From positions 56,513-120,512 of the forward strand of contig JAMXLF010000098.1 of NCBI GenBank assembly GCA_024281055.1: 64,000 nucleotides of DNA, in the 5' to 3' direction. The first letter of the stretch is position 1; every line of letters starts with the position of its first letter. The position numbers and the translations under genes were made by a program. The stretch is from Geobacteraceae bacterium (lineage in GTDB: Bacteria > Desulfobacterota > Desulfuromonadia > Geobacterales > Geobacteraceae). Below are positions 50,139-59,584 of the stretch, in pieces. The notes beneath the pieces were generated by a model. The model was not told the origin of the DNA and did no database searches. It was given only the letters and a program-made list of their open reading frames with translations.

Positions 50139-53100
50139 TTACTTTCCAAGAATAACCTCGCCTGTATCGGTGAAGAGTTTTGCGGGGAGTTGAAAAACTC
50201 TTTTGAAAATATCGAAAACCCCTTTGCCAAGAGACTTGACCGGAATGGGGCTGACAGATGGGTTGTCGATTTTCCCCTTGGCTTCGAAGTAGGTCGTGAT
50301 GAATGATTTTTCCTTGCCGGTCAGGATCCACCCGACGATCGGGATGTGGCTGACTACCTTGTCTACAGTCTGGAGCGGCTGAACTCCGACGGTGGCATTC
50401 AACTCTTCCTTGACGAGGTCCAGTGACCCAACCGCGGATATGTTCATGGCGTCACTGTCGATGTACAAGTCATTGCTCGAGACTACGCCGTCACGGACAG
50501 AAAGGGTAGCGGTGATTTCATTGTAGGGCATGCCTCCGGATACCATGTCGGGAAGCTGCAATTTCAGGAGTTGTGAAACATTCAGTATTGAGAATATCTT
50601 TGAGAGTACCGAAAATTTTCGCAGAGTCCCTTCTTCAAACCTGAGTTTGATGGAACCGAGTGCGGTTTGCTTCAGTTCCGTTCCGCTCTTTCCCTTTGCA
50701 GTGATATCTCCCGTCATCGACAAGGTGCCGGTAACTTCCTGTTTCTTGATGCCGATGGCCTGCATAAAACGCTCAGCGGAACAATTCTCCAGGGTGCAGG
50801 CAACCTGGTAACGGGGCGCACCGGGGGTGCCGAAATCGATGCGTGACGTGCCGGAGCAGTGGCCACCGAGGATCTGGGCTGCAAGCGGCTGGAGATAGAG
50901 TTTCTTTTCCTCATATAACGCCACTGTCGTGAGTCGGGCAAACTGGATATCCCCGAACCTGCCCGATTCGGCACTGACTTTCGCTTTGAGGGCGACGATC
51001 CCTCCGGTGCCGGTCGGTTTCGTGACCGGCTCAAGACTGGCCACCAGGATGACATCTTCCACTTCCAGATGGGGTGAAGCAACCACGATATCGATTTTCG
51101 GATTATGCAAATTCTGGACAGAACCCTTAAGAGTCACGACGGATTTGTTGATCTGGGCGAATACTGATTTTATCTGGAGATTGCCGTTTGACAGGGTGAT
51201 ATCCCCTTGCACCTTGCCTGTCTTGACTTCTTTCTGGGGAGAGTGGAGCCCGAAATCGGCCATGTCCAGGGACGGTGACGAAAAGACCAGGTTCAGTGAG
51301 GGGGTTTCGAAGCCAACCATACTCCCCCTGCCGTTGATAAGGGAATTCCCTATCCGGGCCGTCAGTTGGGAGGTTTCCAGGGCGTTGCCGTTGAAATGGA
51401 TGGTACCGGTCATGTTGCTGACAGTCCTGATTTGTGCGGAAGGTTTGCAGGAGAAACCTGCAAAGGTGATGTCTCCGCTCCAGCGGAAATCGGACAGATT
51501 GGTGCTCGGGCTTTCGCCGTGGACTGCTGCCTGAACCTTCCCGGCGAGTTGGTATTTTGGGATGGAAGGGACCACGGTTGCTACTTCGCCCACCTGAAAC
51601 TGGTTGGTCGTGATATCCATGACCAGCCTCTTCTTTCCGGCAAAGCGGTAACCAGCGCTGAGCGCAAGTGACAGTGGGCTAAGGGTGTAGCGTAGCTCCC
51701 CGAGGCTTGCTTCCTGCTTGTTGATGCTCCCCTTGAACGAGAGCAGATTCAGGCGCCCTGGTGCTTTATTGACGATATTGGGGTAGCTGTAGGAGGCGGG
51801 GGTGAGGTTCCAATCTCCCGAGAGGTTGTAGCCGCTGGTGAAGCCTTCCCCAGTCAGGTGCAGTTGTGAATCCCCAGTAAATGTGAGCCGATTGGCCTTC
51901 TCTTCTCCCATCAGCCAGGCTACTTCTGCCTGCCGGGGGATCATGTTCATGGAGAACGGATATCCCGAAGGGCTATCGAGGGGGTAATCGGCAATTTTCC
52001 CGTTGAGGGTGAATGGTGAGCCACCGAACTTGCCGGACATGCCGATAAGGTTGAAGTCCTTACCGCGCATTTCAAGGGTACCCTTTATCGAGTTGAAGGT
52101 GGGGACCTTGGACCCGAAGGAGAGGAGCCCCTGCTCGACCCGGCCGTTGATGAAGAGCACATTGTAATTGTCGCCGCGCTCCATGTGGAGGATCTGGCTT
52201 ACCCTGCCGTCGAGTCTGCCGTCGTCGAGTTTGTAGATTCCGCCTTTTATATGTTGTTCGATGAATTCCGCTGGGTCTTTAACGATGATGCCATAGGGGA
52301 TGTACTGGGCGAAATGTGTCAGATCGAAACGAGTTGTGACGGCATGGGCGGTGATACGGGGGTCGTCCGTATGGATGTCGCTGATGGTGCAACCGCCCTT
52401 GACGTTAAGCCCGTCCACCGTCAAGTCCAGGGACTTGACGGCGACCGCTTGCGGGCTAAGATCCATATCGTAGCTGAAATGGAGGTCCTGGGGGGTAAGG
52501 ATGCCGTGAAAGACCTGCGGGTAATCGAAGCGAAGACTGCTTACCCTCATATGTCCATTCGATGAGAATTGGGAGAGCTTTCCTTTGAAGCTGCTGTCGA
52601 TATCGAGGTATCCCGTAATCTTGCGGAACGGGACGTAGCGGCTGTAGTAAGGCCAGTAATGCCCGGCGTTCAGGTTTTTTGCAAGCACGGTGAGGTTGAG
52701 CCGGCTGTCGATGAGCGGTTTGTCCTGTTCGGCGAGTTGGACCGAGCCGGTGAGGGTAATGACCGCCCGCTTTCCCTCATCGGCAATAAAGGCGGAGAGC
52801 CTGATCTCTGAGGTTTTCCCACGGGTAAATCTGTTTATGCTCAGGTCTGCTTCCTCGACGGAGGTGGCAAGCCCGGCTGCGGAAACCGTGTGGTCTAGAT
52901 ACCGCAGGTTTCCTTTCCTGACCTTGATCCCCTTGATTTGAAGTGGGATTGCCTCAGGCTTTTCCTCCAGAAGATCGCTGATGTTGAAAAGTCCAGAGGG
53001 GGCGCGGATGATTCGGATGTCGGGGCGGTCAAGGATTATTTCCCTGAGCACCAGTTTCTTTTCCAGAAGAGGAAGGAGCGCAACCTTTACGGTGACGCGG

Positions 53101-53366
53101 TCGGCTGTGACAAAGTCGGCGGAGCCGTCCTTTTCCTTGACGATAACCTTTGTGAACACGAACGAAGGGCCAAATCGAAGCGAAAAGTCCCCCTTTTCAT
53201 AGAGCACCTGCCGCTGCAGCGCTTTCTGGAGTTCTGCAAGGATCTCATTTTTGTAAGTATCCAGGTGGAACAGTTTATTGAGAAGGAGGGTCACTCCGCC
53301 ACCAGCGAAAGCGATCAAGATGAGAACGAGGGTGACGATCAGGATTTTTTTCCGTGATTTGTTCAT
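50139..53366 (-). CDS. AsmA-family outer-membrane biogenesis protein
   Basis: This 1075-residue protein has one N-terminal membrane helix (IVTLVLILIAFAGGGVTLLL) and then a long periplasmic beta-rich body typical of AsmA proteins: FSLRFGPSFVFTKVIV, REIILDRPDIRII and many short strands. The C-terminal AsmA domain ends with SVRDGVVSSNDLYIDSDAMN. Such proteins form hydrophobic grooves thought to move phospholipid between membranes. It starts at ATG 53366, divergent from smc across 291 bases. Length is near the upper end for the family. Confidence 0.87.
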   Translation of the reverse strand: MNKSRKKILIVTLVLILIAFAGGGVTLLLNKLFHLDTYKNEILAELQKALQRQVLYEKGDFSLRFGPSFVFTKVIVKEKDGSADFVTADRVTVKVALLPLLEKKLVLREIILDRPDIRIIRAPSGLFNISDLLEEKPEAIPLQIKGIKVRKGNLRYLDHTVSAAGLATSVEEADLSINRFTRGKTSEIRLSAFIADEGKRAVITLTGSVQLAEQDKPLIDSRLNLTVLAKNLNAGHYWPYYSRYVPFRKITGYLDIDSSFKGKLSQFSSNGHMRVSSLRFDYPQVFHGILTPQDLHFSYDMDLSPQAVAVKSLDLTVDGLNVKGGCTISDIHTDDPRITAHAVTTRFDLTHFAQYIPYGIIVKDPAEFIEQHIKGGIYKLDDGRLDGRVSQILHMERGDNYNVLFINGRVEQGLLSFGSKVPTFNSIKGTLEMRGKDFNLIGMSGKFGGSPFTLNGKIADYPLDSPSGYPFSMNMIPRQAEVAWLMGEEKANRLTFTGDSQLHLTGEGFTSGYNLSGDWNLTPASYSYPNIVNKAPGRLNLLSFKGSINKQEASLGELRYTLSPLSLALSAGYRFAGKKRLVMDITTNQFQVGEVATVVPSIPKYQLAGKVQAAVHGESPSTNLSDFRWSGDITFAGFSCKPSAQIRTVSNMTGTIHFNGNALETSQLTARIGNSLINGRGSMVGFETPSLNLVFSSPSLDMADFGLHSPQKEVKTGKVQGDITLSNGNLQIKSVFAQINKSVVTLKGSVQNLHNPKIDIVVASPHLEVEDVILVASLEPVTKPTGTGGIVALKAKVSAESGRFGDIQFARLTTVALYEEKKLYLQPLAAQILGGHCSGTSRIDFGTPGAPRYQVACTLENCSAERFMQAIGIKKQEVTGTLSMTGDITAKGKSGTELKQTALGSIKLRFEEGTLRKFSVLSKIFSILNVSQLLKLQLPDMVSGGMPYNEITATLSVRDGVVSSNDLYIDSDAMNISAVGSLDLVKEELNATVGVQPLQTVDKVVSHIPIVGWILTGKEKSFITTYFEAKGKIDNPSVSPIPVKSLGKGVFDIFKRVFQLPAKLFTDTGEVILGK

Positions 53367-53657
53367 GTGGTAAGTATAAGGGGTTTATTCTCGTTAGTAA
53401 AATGTGAGGTCAAGTGCCAGGGATGCCAGGTGCTGAAAGGCCGATTGCGAAAGTCCGCGCGAAACCACGATAACTCATAAGACTCGTATACGGTGCTACG
53501 ACCGCGAATCTCTCCTTGTGCAGTATACTCTCCGTGCGTACCGGATGCAACCATGAGCTTTTCTCCGCGCTGTGCACAACTGCTGGCACTGGCGGGCAAT
53601 GCGGCCACATCTTTGCCTTTACAAGAAAAGTTTCTCTCTGCTACTATACTCCGGCCT

Positions 53658-56600
53658 ATGAAGATTAAACGTCTCGACATCATCGGTTTCAAATCATTCG
53701 TGGACAAGGTTTCTCTCGATTTCCAGCAGGGGATAACGGCTGTAGTCGGACCGAACGGTTGTGGCAAGTCGAACGTCGTCGATGCCATCCGCTGGGTAAT
53801 GGGCGAACAATCGGCCAAGAATCTCCGCGGGAAACAAATGGAAGATATCATCTTCGCCGGGAGTGAGTTTCGCAAGTCCCTCGGTATGGCAGAAGTGTCT
53901 CTGGTCTTTTCCGCCGAGGATGGTCGGGTGCCGGCGAAGTATCTCAATTACAGCGAAATCCAGGTGACCCGCCGTTTGTACCGGGATGGCGAAAGTGAGT
54001 ATTACCTCAACAAGACCCCCTGCCGGCTCATGGACATCGCCGAGCTCTTCATGGATACCGGCGTCGGCGCCAAGGCGTACTCGATCATCGAGCAGGGAAA
54101 GATTGGCATGATCCTCCTCTCTAAGCCGGAGGAGCGCCGCTTTCTCATTGAAGAGGCGGCCGGCGTTACCAAGTTCAAGTCGCGCAAGCAGGTGGCGTTA
54201 AGGAAAATCGAGTTGACGCGTCAGAATCTCCTTCGTCTCGGCGACATCGTGGCGGAGATCAGGCGACAGCTGAATTCCCTTCAGCGGCAAGCGAAAAAAG
54301 CGGAAAGGTTCCGGGCTTGCCGGGAGGAGTTGAAAGAGATTGAACTCCATTTTGCCGCACGGGAGTACCTTGCCGTTGATACCGTCAGGATACAAGCTGA
54401 GGAGGAATTGGCTGGGCTGAACCGGCAGGTGGAGGTGCTGACCGCCGAGCTTGAACGTGCAGAACTTGTCCTGGAGGAGCGTCGCATTGCATTTTTGGAG
54501 GAAGAAAAGTGTCTGGCTTCCGCCCAGGAGGAGGTGTTTCGGGTCAAGGGTGAGATGCAGACCGACACGAACCGGCTCGAATTCCAGCGCAAGGAACTAA
54601 TCAATCTTGAGCGTCTGATAGTCCGCTTTACTGATGAACTCGGCGCTCTTGAACGCCAACGCACCGAAGCTGAAACAGAGCTTAAGGGCCTCACGGAACG
54701 AAGAGAACTTTTTGTTCTGGAGCTGGCGGGGGAGGAAGAGACTCTCCGCACCAGAGAGCAGGAGTTGGCGGAGGTCGTTGCTGCAGAGGGTGAGTTCGTC
54801 GCGGGGTTGGAGCGAATGCGCCGAGACCTGTTTTCCCTGCTCTCCGAGGTCGCTCAGCTGAGCAACCGGCATGCGGCTGCCGCCAAACAGCTTGAATCCC
54901 TGGCTGAGAGAGCCGAGCGGAACCAGCGTGAAGAACTGATGCTGCGGGAAAGACTGGTTGAGTCCGGCATGCGGGCTAGCGAGCTTGAGACGGCACGGCG
55001 AGGGGTGGCGGAGGACAAGGAGCGGCTGGTAGAGGCTCTGAATGGCCTGAGACATCGCGAAGAGGAATTAAAGGGTCGGTTTGTGGAGCTGGAAAACGAT
55101 GTACAGGCTCATCGAGACGAATTGAGCAGGAAGGGCTCTCGTCTTCACTCCCTCCAGGAATTGGAAGCGCAGTTCGAGGGCTACGGGCGGGGAGTTCGGA
55201 CACTCTTTCTCGCGGACGGATTCAAGGGACGTTTTCAGGGGGTTGTGGCGGACCTGGTTGAAACCGGAGCTGAGTACGAGACGGCGCTTGAGGTGGCTTT
55301 GGGAGAGCGGCTCCAGTATGTGGTCGGTGACTGCAGGGATGCCCTCGCGGGGGTTGCACATCTCACTGCGACCTCGGGTGGACGGTGCAGTTTCGTTGTC
55401 GGTGCACCGGTACAGGCGGCTGATGTTGTCTTTCCGGAAGGAGCGCTGCGGCTTCTCGACAGAGTTGTCATCAGAGACGAGTACCGGGAGCTAGTTGAGC
55501 CTTTACTGGCAGAGACCTGCATCGCGTCCGATCTCGAATCGGCCCTCGACCACGCACGTCAGTTCCCGCACATCACCTATGTAACTCCCGATGGGAAGCT
55601 GGTTCAGGCTGGGACGATCATCAGTGGCGGCTCGCTGGAAGGCGTCCAGCAGGGATTCATCCACAAAAGACGGGAGATCAAGGATCTCTCTGGAGAGGTG
55701 GAGCAGCTTGAAGCTCGAGTCCGAAAACTGGAAGAGGAAAGAGGCCAGCTCAAAGGAGAGATTGCCACAGTCGAGGAGCGGTTCCGGGAGACACGGCAGG
55801 ATATCCACGAGGGAGAGATTCAACTTGTCAATCTGGAGAAAGATCTGCAGCGGGCCCGGGAGGATTGCCAGAGGCTCGATGAGCGCCTTGCCGTCAAGGG
55901 GATGGAAGACGATCAGGTTCGCGAGGAACGGGAGGCTCTGGAGCGGGAAATAGCGGCCTCAAGCAGCAATCGACAGTCAGCGGAAGGCAAAAAAGCAAAC
56001 CTGGAACGGGAGGTTGAGGCGCTCCAGGAAACCCTCGCGACAAAGAAGCGGGATATCGAGCTGGCCCGGGAGGTTGTAACCACTCTCAAGGTGCGCGTTG
56101 CGGCCCTCAAGGAGAAGAGGGATGCAAGCGTGCGGGCGATCACTCAGGCCGAAAACCTTGCTGTCGACTTGCAAAAGCGGATATCGGATCATCGTGTTGA
56201 GTTGGAGAGGTCGACGCTGGAACGAGAGCGGTTGGTTGCTGCTGTCGCGCAGGGTGAAGAAGGTCTGAAGAAAGTCGTGCAGAGGCAAGCGGCGACGGAG
56301 GGTGCCGTTAATGCCGTCCGCGAGCGCTACGAGGCTGGTGCCGCTGAGGTCCGGGAGCTGGAGACTCGGCTCAAGGGACAACGCGCCGTCGTCGAAGAGG
56401 TGCGCCAGGCCGTTGCGGAGAGAACCCTCAGGCTTTCCGAGGCGACCATGAAGCTCCGTCACCTTGAGAGCACGCTTCTGGATAAGTATCGTACAGAGAT
56501 TGCTGCGCTGTTGCCGAAATACGAATCACTGGATTGTGACGAGCCGGCCATGCGGGAGCGGCAATCCGAATTGCAGAGGCTCGTGGATGACATGGGGGAG

Positions 56601-57185
56601 GTAAACCTGACGGCGATCGAAGAGTATCAGGATCTGGAAGGGCGCTACACCTTCCTTACCGAGCAACAGCGGGACCTTGAAGAATCGCTCCAGTCTTTGC
56701 AAAAAGCCATCCAGCGCATTAATCGTACAACGCGCAAGAGGTTTCTTGAAACCTTCCATTTGGTCAACGCAAAATTCCAGGAGGTCTTCCCGCGGCTCTT
56801 CTGTGGCGGGCGGGCGGAACTCAGGCTGACCAATGAAGAGGACCTGCTGGAGACCGGTATTGATATCATCGTCCAGCCGCCGGGGAAAAAGTTGCAGAAT
56901 GTCACCCTTTTGTCGGGCGGAGAAAAGGCATTGACTGCGGTGGCACTGATCTTCGCCATCTTTCTCATCAAGCCGTCGCCGTTCTGCCTCCTGGATGAGG
57001 TGGATGCCCCCCTCGATGAAGCTAACATCGGCAGGTTCAATGATATGATCAGAGAAATGAGCGGTTTTTCACAGTTTATCGTGATTACTCACAATAGGGC
57101 GACGATGACGGTTGCGGATGTCCTTTACGGTATTACCATGGAAGAGCCGGGCGTATCGAAGCTCGTATCAGTGAAACTTAACTAG
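53658..57185 (+). CDS. smc: Chromosome partition protein SMC
   Basis: This 1175-residue protein has an N-terminal ATPase part with VVGPNGCGKSNVVDAIRWVM, a long coiled coil, a hinge at about 510-660 (GYGRGVRTLFLADGFKG), a second coiled coil, and the C-terminal LSGGEKALTAVALIFAIF and CLLDEVDAPLDEAN. It condenses and aligns the chromosome, normally with ScpA and ScpB. ATG 53658 is followed by the family-typical MKIKRLDIIGFKSF. There is no clear ribosome site; a -10 like TATACT ends eight bases upstream, so the mRNA could be leaderless. Confidence 0.96.
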   Translation: MKIKRLDIIGFKSFVDKVSLDFQQGITAVVGPNGCGKSNVVDAIRWVMGEQSAKNLRGKQMEDIIFAGSEFRKSLGMAEVSLVFSAEDGRVPAKYLNYSEIQVTRRLYRDGESEYYLNKTPCRLMDIAELFMDTGVGAKAYSIIEQGKIGMILLSKPEERRFLIEEAAGVTKFKSRKQVALRKIELTRQNLLRLGDIVAEIRRQLNSLQRQAKKAERFRACREELKEIELHFAAREYLAVDTVRIQAEEELAGLNRQVEVLTAELERAELVLEERRIAFLEEEKCLASAQEEVFRVKGEMQTDTNRLEFQRKELINLERLIVRFTDELGALERQRTEAETELKGLTERRELFVLELAGEEETLRTREQELAEVVAAEGEFVAGLERMRRDLFSLLSEVAQLSNRHAAAAKQLESLAERAERNQREELMLRERLVESGMRASELETARRGVAEDKERLVEALNGLRHREEELKGRFVELENDVQAHRDELSRKGSRLHSLQELEAQFEGYGRGVRTLFLADGFKGRFQGVVADLVETGAEYETALEVALGERLQYVVGDCRDALAGVAHLTATSGGRCSFVVGAPVQAADVVFPEGALRLLDRVVIRDEYRELVEPLLAETCIASDLESALDHARQFPHITYVTPDGKLVQAGTIISGGSLEGVQQGFIHKRREIKDLSGEVEQLEARVRKLEEERGQLKGEIATVEERFRETRQDIHEGEIQLVNLEKDLQRAREDCQRLDERLAVKGMEDDQVREEREALEREIAASSSNRQSAEGKKANLEREVEALQETLATKKRDIELAREVVTTLKVRVAALKEKRDASVRAITQAENLAVDLQKRISDHRVELERSTLERERLVAAVAQGEEGLKKVVQRQAATEGAVNAVRERYEAGAAEVRELETRLKGQRAVVEEVRQAVAERTLRLSEATMKLRHLESTLLDKYRTEIAALLPKYESLDCDEPAMRERQSELQRLVDDMGEVNLTAIEEYQDLEGRYTFLTEQQRDLEESLQSLQKAIQRINRTTRKRFLETFHLVNAKFQEVFPRLFCGGRAELRLTNEEDLLETGIDIIVQPPGKKLQNVTLLSGGEKALTAVALIFAIFLIKPSPFCLLDEVDAPLDEANIGRFNDMIREMSGFSQFIVITHNRATMTVADVLYGITMEEPGVSKLVSVKLN

Positions 57186-57289
57186 AAAGCGGCTTATGCG
57201 GACCGTGCTGCCCAATGTAGTGTCCCTTTGTTTTTAACTCGTTGCGGTAGCCGTTATAGCAAGTCACTGAACTTTTCAAGGAGTGTGAG

Positions 57290-57649
57290 GTGCCATTCAA
57301 AGCGATTCTCAAAGCGCTCGTCGAATCTGTGCCGGCTGCCAGTGGTGCGATCCTAGCCGACTGGGAAGGCGAGTCGGTGGAACAGTTTTGTCTGTACGAC
57401 GACTATGAGATCAAAGTGATTGGCGCCCATCAGGGAATCATCCTGAATCATTTGAAGGATGTTTATGCCGGTTTTCCTGCAGGAGGGATAGAGGAGGCGG
57501 TCATTGTCACCGGCCAGCAGCAGGTTGTTGCAGGTGTGGTAGGTGCGGATTATTCACTCGTCATGACCCTTGCCCGCGAAGCCGTGCTGGGGGTGGCGCT
57601 CTATCGGTTTCGTGAGGCGGTGAGGGTTCTGGAGAAGGAGATTTATTAG
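57290..57649 (+). CDS. Roadblock/LC7 domain protein
   Basis: This 119-residue single-domain protein has the alternating pattern FKAILKALVESVPAASGAIL, VEQFCLYDDYEIKVIGA and LAREAVLGVALYRFREAVR. Roadblock proteins pair with small GTPases of the MglA/Ras type or regulate other NTPases, as MglB does; no such GTPase is in the window. It lies between smc and ftsY, one base from the ftsY start, suggesting coupling to SRP receptor expression. The GTG start has AAGGAG upstream. Confidence 0.78.
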   Translation: MPFKAILKALVESVPAASGAILADWEGESVEQFCLYDDYEIKVIGAHQGIILNHLKDVYAGFPAGGIEEAVIVTGQQQVVAGVVGADYSLVMTLAREAVLGVALYRFREAVRVLEKEIY

Positions 57650-58675
57650 ATGTCGGTTGAGAAAAAGGGATTTTTCAAGGGATTGATGGATAAGCTGAGC
57701 GGCGCGGAGGCACCGACAGCAAGTGGAGAAAGCCAACCCGCCCCGCCGCCGGGCGAAACCAAGCCCGGTTTCTTTGAGAGGCTCAAGCAAGGGCTTAGCA
57801 AGACCCATGAAAGTCTCATTGGACGAATCGATACCCTTGTGCTCGGGAAAAAGGAGATTGATGCCGATACACTTGAGGAGCTAGAGGAAATTCTGATTAC
57901 GGCCGATATCGGCGTTCAGACCACGGTCGAATTGATCCGTACCCTCGAACAGCGAATGAAGAGAAAGGAACTTCAGGACGGAGACGCTTTGAAAGCGGCT
58001 CTCAAGGAAGAAATCCTCGCCCGCCTTTCCCGGCATGCAGCCCCACTCGACACGGATACAGCTTCTCCCTACGTGATAATGGTCATCGGCGTCAACGGGG
58101 TTGGCAAGACCACTACTATAGGCAAGCTGGCAAGCCGGTTCACTACGGCAGGTAAAAAAGTACTTCTTGTGGCAGGTGATACTTTCCGGGCAGCTGCTGC
58201 CGAGCAGCTGGAGATCTGGGGTAAAAGGGCTGACGCAGACGTTGTTCGTCATCAGGAAGGGGCCGACCCGTCCGCGGTTGTCTTCGATGGGTGTCGGGCA
58301 GCCGTTGCACGAAAGAGTGATATTTTGATTATCGATACCGCCGGCCGGCTTCACACGAAGGTCAACCTCATGGAAGAAATGAAGAAGGTGCGACGCGTCC
58401 TCGGACGCGAAATTCCCGGGGCTCCCCACGAAACCCTGCTTGTCCTTGACGCAGCCACAGGCCAGAATGCCATTTCGCAAACCAGGCTCTTCAAGGAGGC
58501 TGCTGAGGTGTCCGGCCTTGTGCTCACCAAGCTTGATGGGACAGCCAAAGGAGGTATTATTGTGGCGGTCAGCAACGAATTTGACCTTCCTGTCCGCTAC
58601 ATCGGAGTGGGGGAAGGGGTTGATGACCTCCGCGAATTCGAACCGACTCAGTTTGTGGAGGCGCTGTTTCAATAA
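57650..58675 (+). CDS. ftsY: SRP receptor FtsY
   Basis: This 341-residue protein has a short acidic/proline N-terminal part (PAPPPGETKPGFFERLKQGL), then the N and G domains: GVNGVGKTTTIGKLASRF near residue 148, IIDTAGRLHTKVNLM, LDGTAKGGIIVAVS and GVGEGVDDLREF. It docks SRP-ribosome complexes to the Sec translocon. It works with Ffh encoded at 23312. AAGGAGAT precedes the ATG. Confidence 0.96.
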   Translation: MSVEKKGFFKGLMDKLSGAEAPTASGESQPAPPPGETKPGFFERLKQGLSKTHESLIGRIDTLVLGKKEIDADTLEELEEILITADIGVQTTVELIRTLEQRMKRKELQDGDALKAALKEEILARLSRHAAPLDTDTASPYVIMVIGVNGVGKTTTIGKLASRFTTAGKKVLLVAGDTFRAAAAEQLEIWGKRADADVVRHQEGADPSAVVFDGCRAAVARKSDILIIDTAGRLHTKVNLMEEMKKVRRVLGREIPGAPHETLLVLDAATGQNAISQTRLFKEAAEVSGLVLTKLDGTAKGGIIVAVSNEFDLPVRYIGVGEGVDDLREFEPTQFVEALFQ

Positions 58676-58725
58676 GAGCGATTTTCTCGTGGGTAACAGC
58701 CGAACGGTAAAGAAACTAATATGCC

Positions 58726-58754
58726 TTGACTTTTGCGGGGTTATCTACTATGCT
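58726..58754 (+). promoter_or_regulatory. Sigma-70 promoter for zapB-like/zapA
   Basis: TTGACT (58726-58731) and TATGCT (58749-58754) are separated by 17 bases. It lies 25 bases before the zapB-like ATG. Confidence 0.8.
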
Positions 58755-58778
58755 TTAACCTAAAAAGGTGGATTTTCT

Positions 58779-58955
58779 ATGACGTCAGACCTGTTCAGTG
58801 CGCTTGATGAACGCATTGGAAAACTGCTTGAACAGTATGTCTTTCTAAAAAGCGAAAACGATCAGCTTCGAGAGGAAAACAACAGGCTGCTCGATGAGCG
58901 TGACGGATTCAGGGCCAGGGTCGATGCAATCCTAGAGAAGTTGGAGGGAATCTAA
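58779..58955 (+). CDS. Short coiled-coil protein, ZapB-like
   Basis: This 58-residue protein reads MTSDLFSALDERIGKLLEQY and continues as heptad-pattern coiled coil with LKSENDQLREENNRLLDERD, the usual look of ZapB-type division proteins. AAAGGTGG precedes the ATG, and a strong promoter is just upstream. It is immediately followed by zapA, so both probably act at the Z-ring. It is short, and the family assignment rests on coiled-coil form and neighbour. Confidence 0.72.
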   Translation: MTSDLFSALDERIGKLLEQYVFLKSENDQLREENNRLLDERDGFRARVDAILEKLEGI

Positions 58956-58961
58956 ACGCCT

Positions 58962-59243
58962 TTGAACTCTGCACACCGTATTAGGGTAATGGGGCGAGAG
59001 CTGCAGGTCAAAAGTGCGGCTTCTGCCGAGTCGGTCAGAAAGATCGAGGCTTTTGTCAACGAGAGGCTTACCGAGGTAGCCACATCGGTGAAGGGATTCG
59101 ATTCGCAATTGATAGCCATTCTGACTTTGATGAATTTGAGCGAGGCGTATCTGAATCTGGTCAGGGAGAATGAGTCGATCAGGCAGCAGGCCGATGAAAG
59201 GGTTACTCGTTTGTTGCAACGGCTGGATGAAAATCTGGCCTAA
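58962..59243 (+). CDS. zapA: Cell division protein ZapA
   Basis: This 93-residue protein has HRIRVMGRELQVKSAASAES at the start and a helical LTLMNLSEAYLNLVRENESI region, as in ZapA, which bundles FtsZ filaments. The TTG at 58962 lies 6 bases after the ZapB-like stop, with GGAGGG upstream. ZapA before a 6S RNA and the folate cyclo-ligase gene is a classical order in proteobacteria. Confidence 0.85.
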   Translation: MNSAHRIRVMGRELQVKSAASAESVRKIEAFVNERLTEVATSVKGFDSQLIAILTLMNLSEAYLNLVRENESIRQQADERVTRLLQRLDENLA

Positions 59244-59322
59244 AGGTTCGAGGTCTCTTGAGGGAGACTTCCATTTATATAAAATAAATCGGATGGTTCA
59301 GGGTTGAAAAGTTTTGCCAGTC

Positions 59323-59507
59323 CTAGCGGGGGAGTCTTTAGCGTGAAGGCCAACCTCGTTTCGCTGATAGATAGCCTGCCACTATGTCACGTATGTCCGA
59401 GGGGTTTACAAAGCAGTTGAGCGCCTGAGTTCATGACCAGCATAAGGTGAGCTACTCTAGCTAAGCAATCCTGTCAAGCTTCATCCCCACCCCCGATCTC
59501 CCTTTAG
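59323..59507 (+). ncRNA. ssrS: Probable 6S RNA
   Basis: The 341-base gap between zapA and the folate cyclo-ligase gene is where 6S RNA is found in many proteobacteria. A stem can form between CTA..GGGAG.TC (59323-59336) and GA.CTCCC..TAG (59495-59507), enclosing about 185 bases, the usual 6S length. A second pairing TGAAG/CTTCA and an inner hairpin AACCTCG/CGAGGGGTT (59352-59406) are visible. 6S mimics an open promoter and holds RNA polymerase in stationary phase. The fold was done by eye, so the exact ends are uncertain. Confidence 0.5.
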
Positions 59508-59584
59508 AGAACCTTACGAGAGCGGACTGCCCGCACCCTGCCCCTTACGTGTGTATTGGCTGTAAGTGGATAGATTGAGGCCAC

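Noticed and set aside
53493..53657. Longer SMC N-terminus
   Set aside because: The frame is open upstream, but the extra 55 residues have no homology-like pattern, and MKIKRLDIIGFKSF at 53658 is the standard SMC start.
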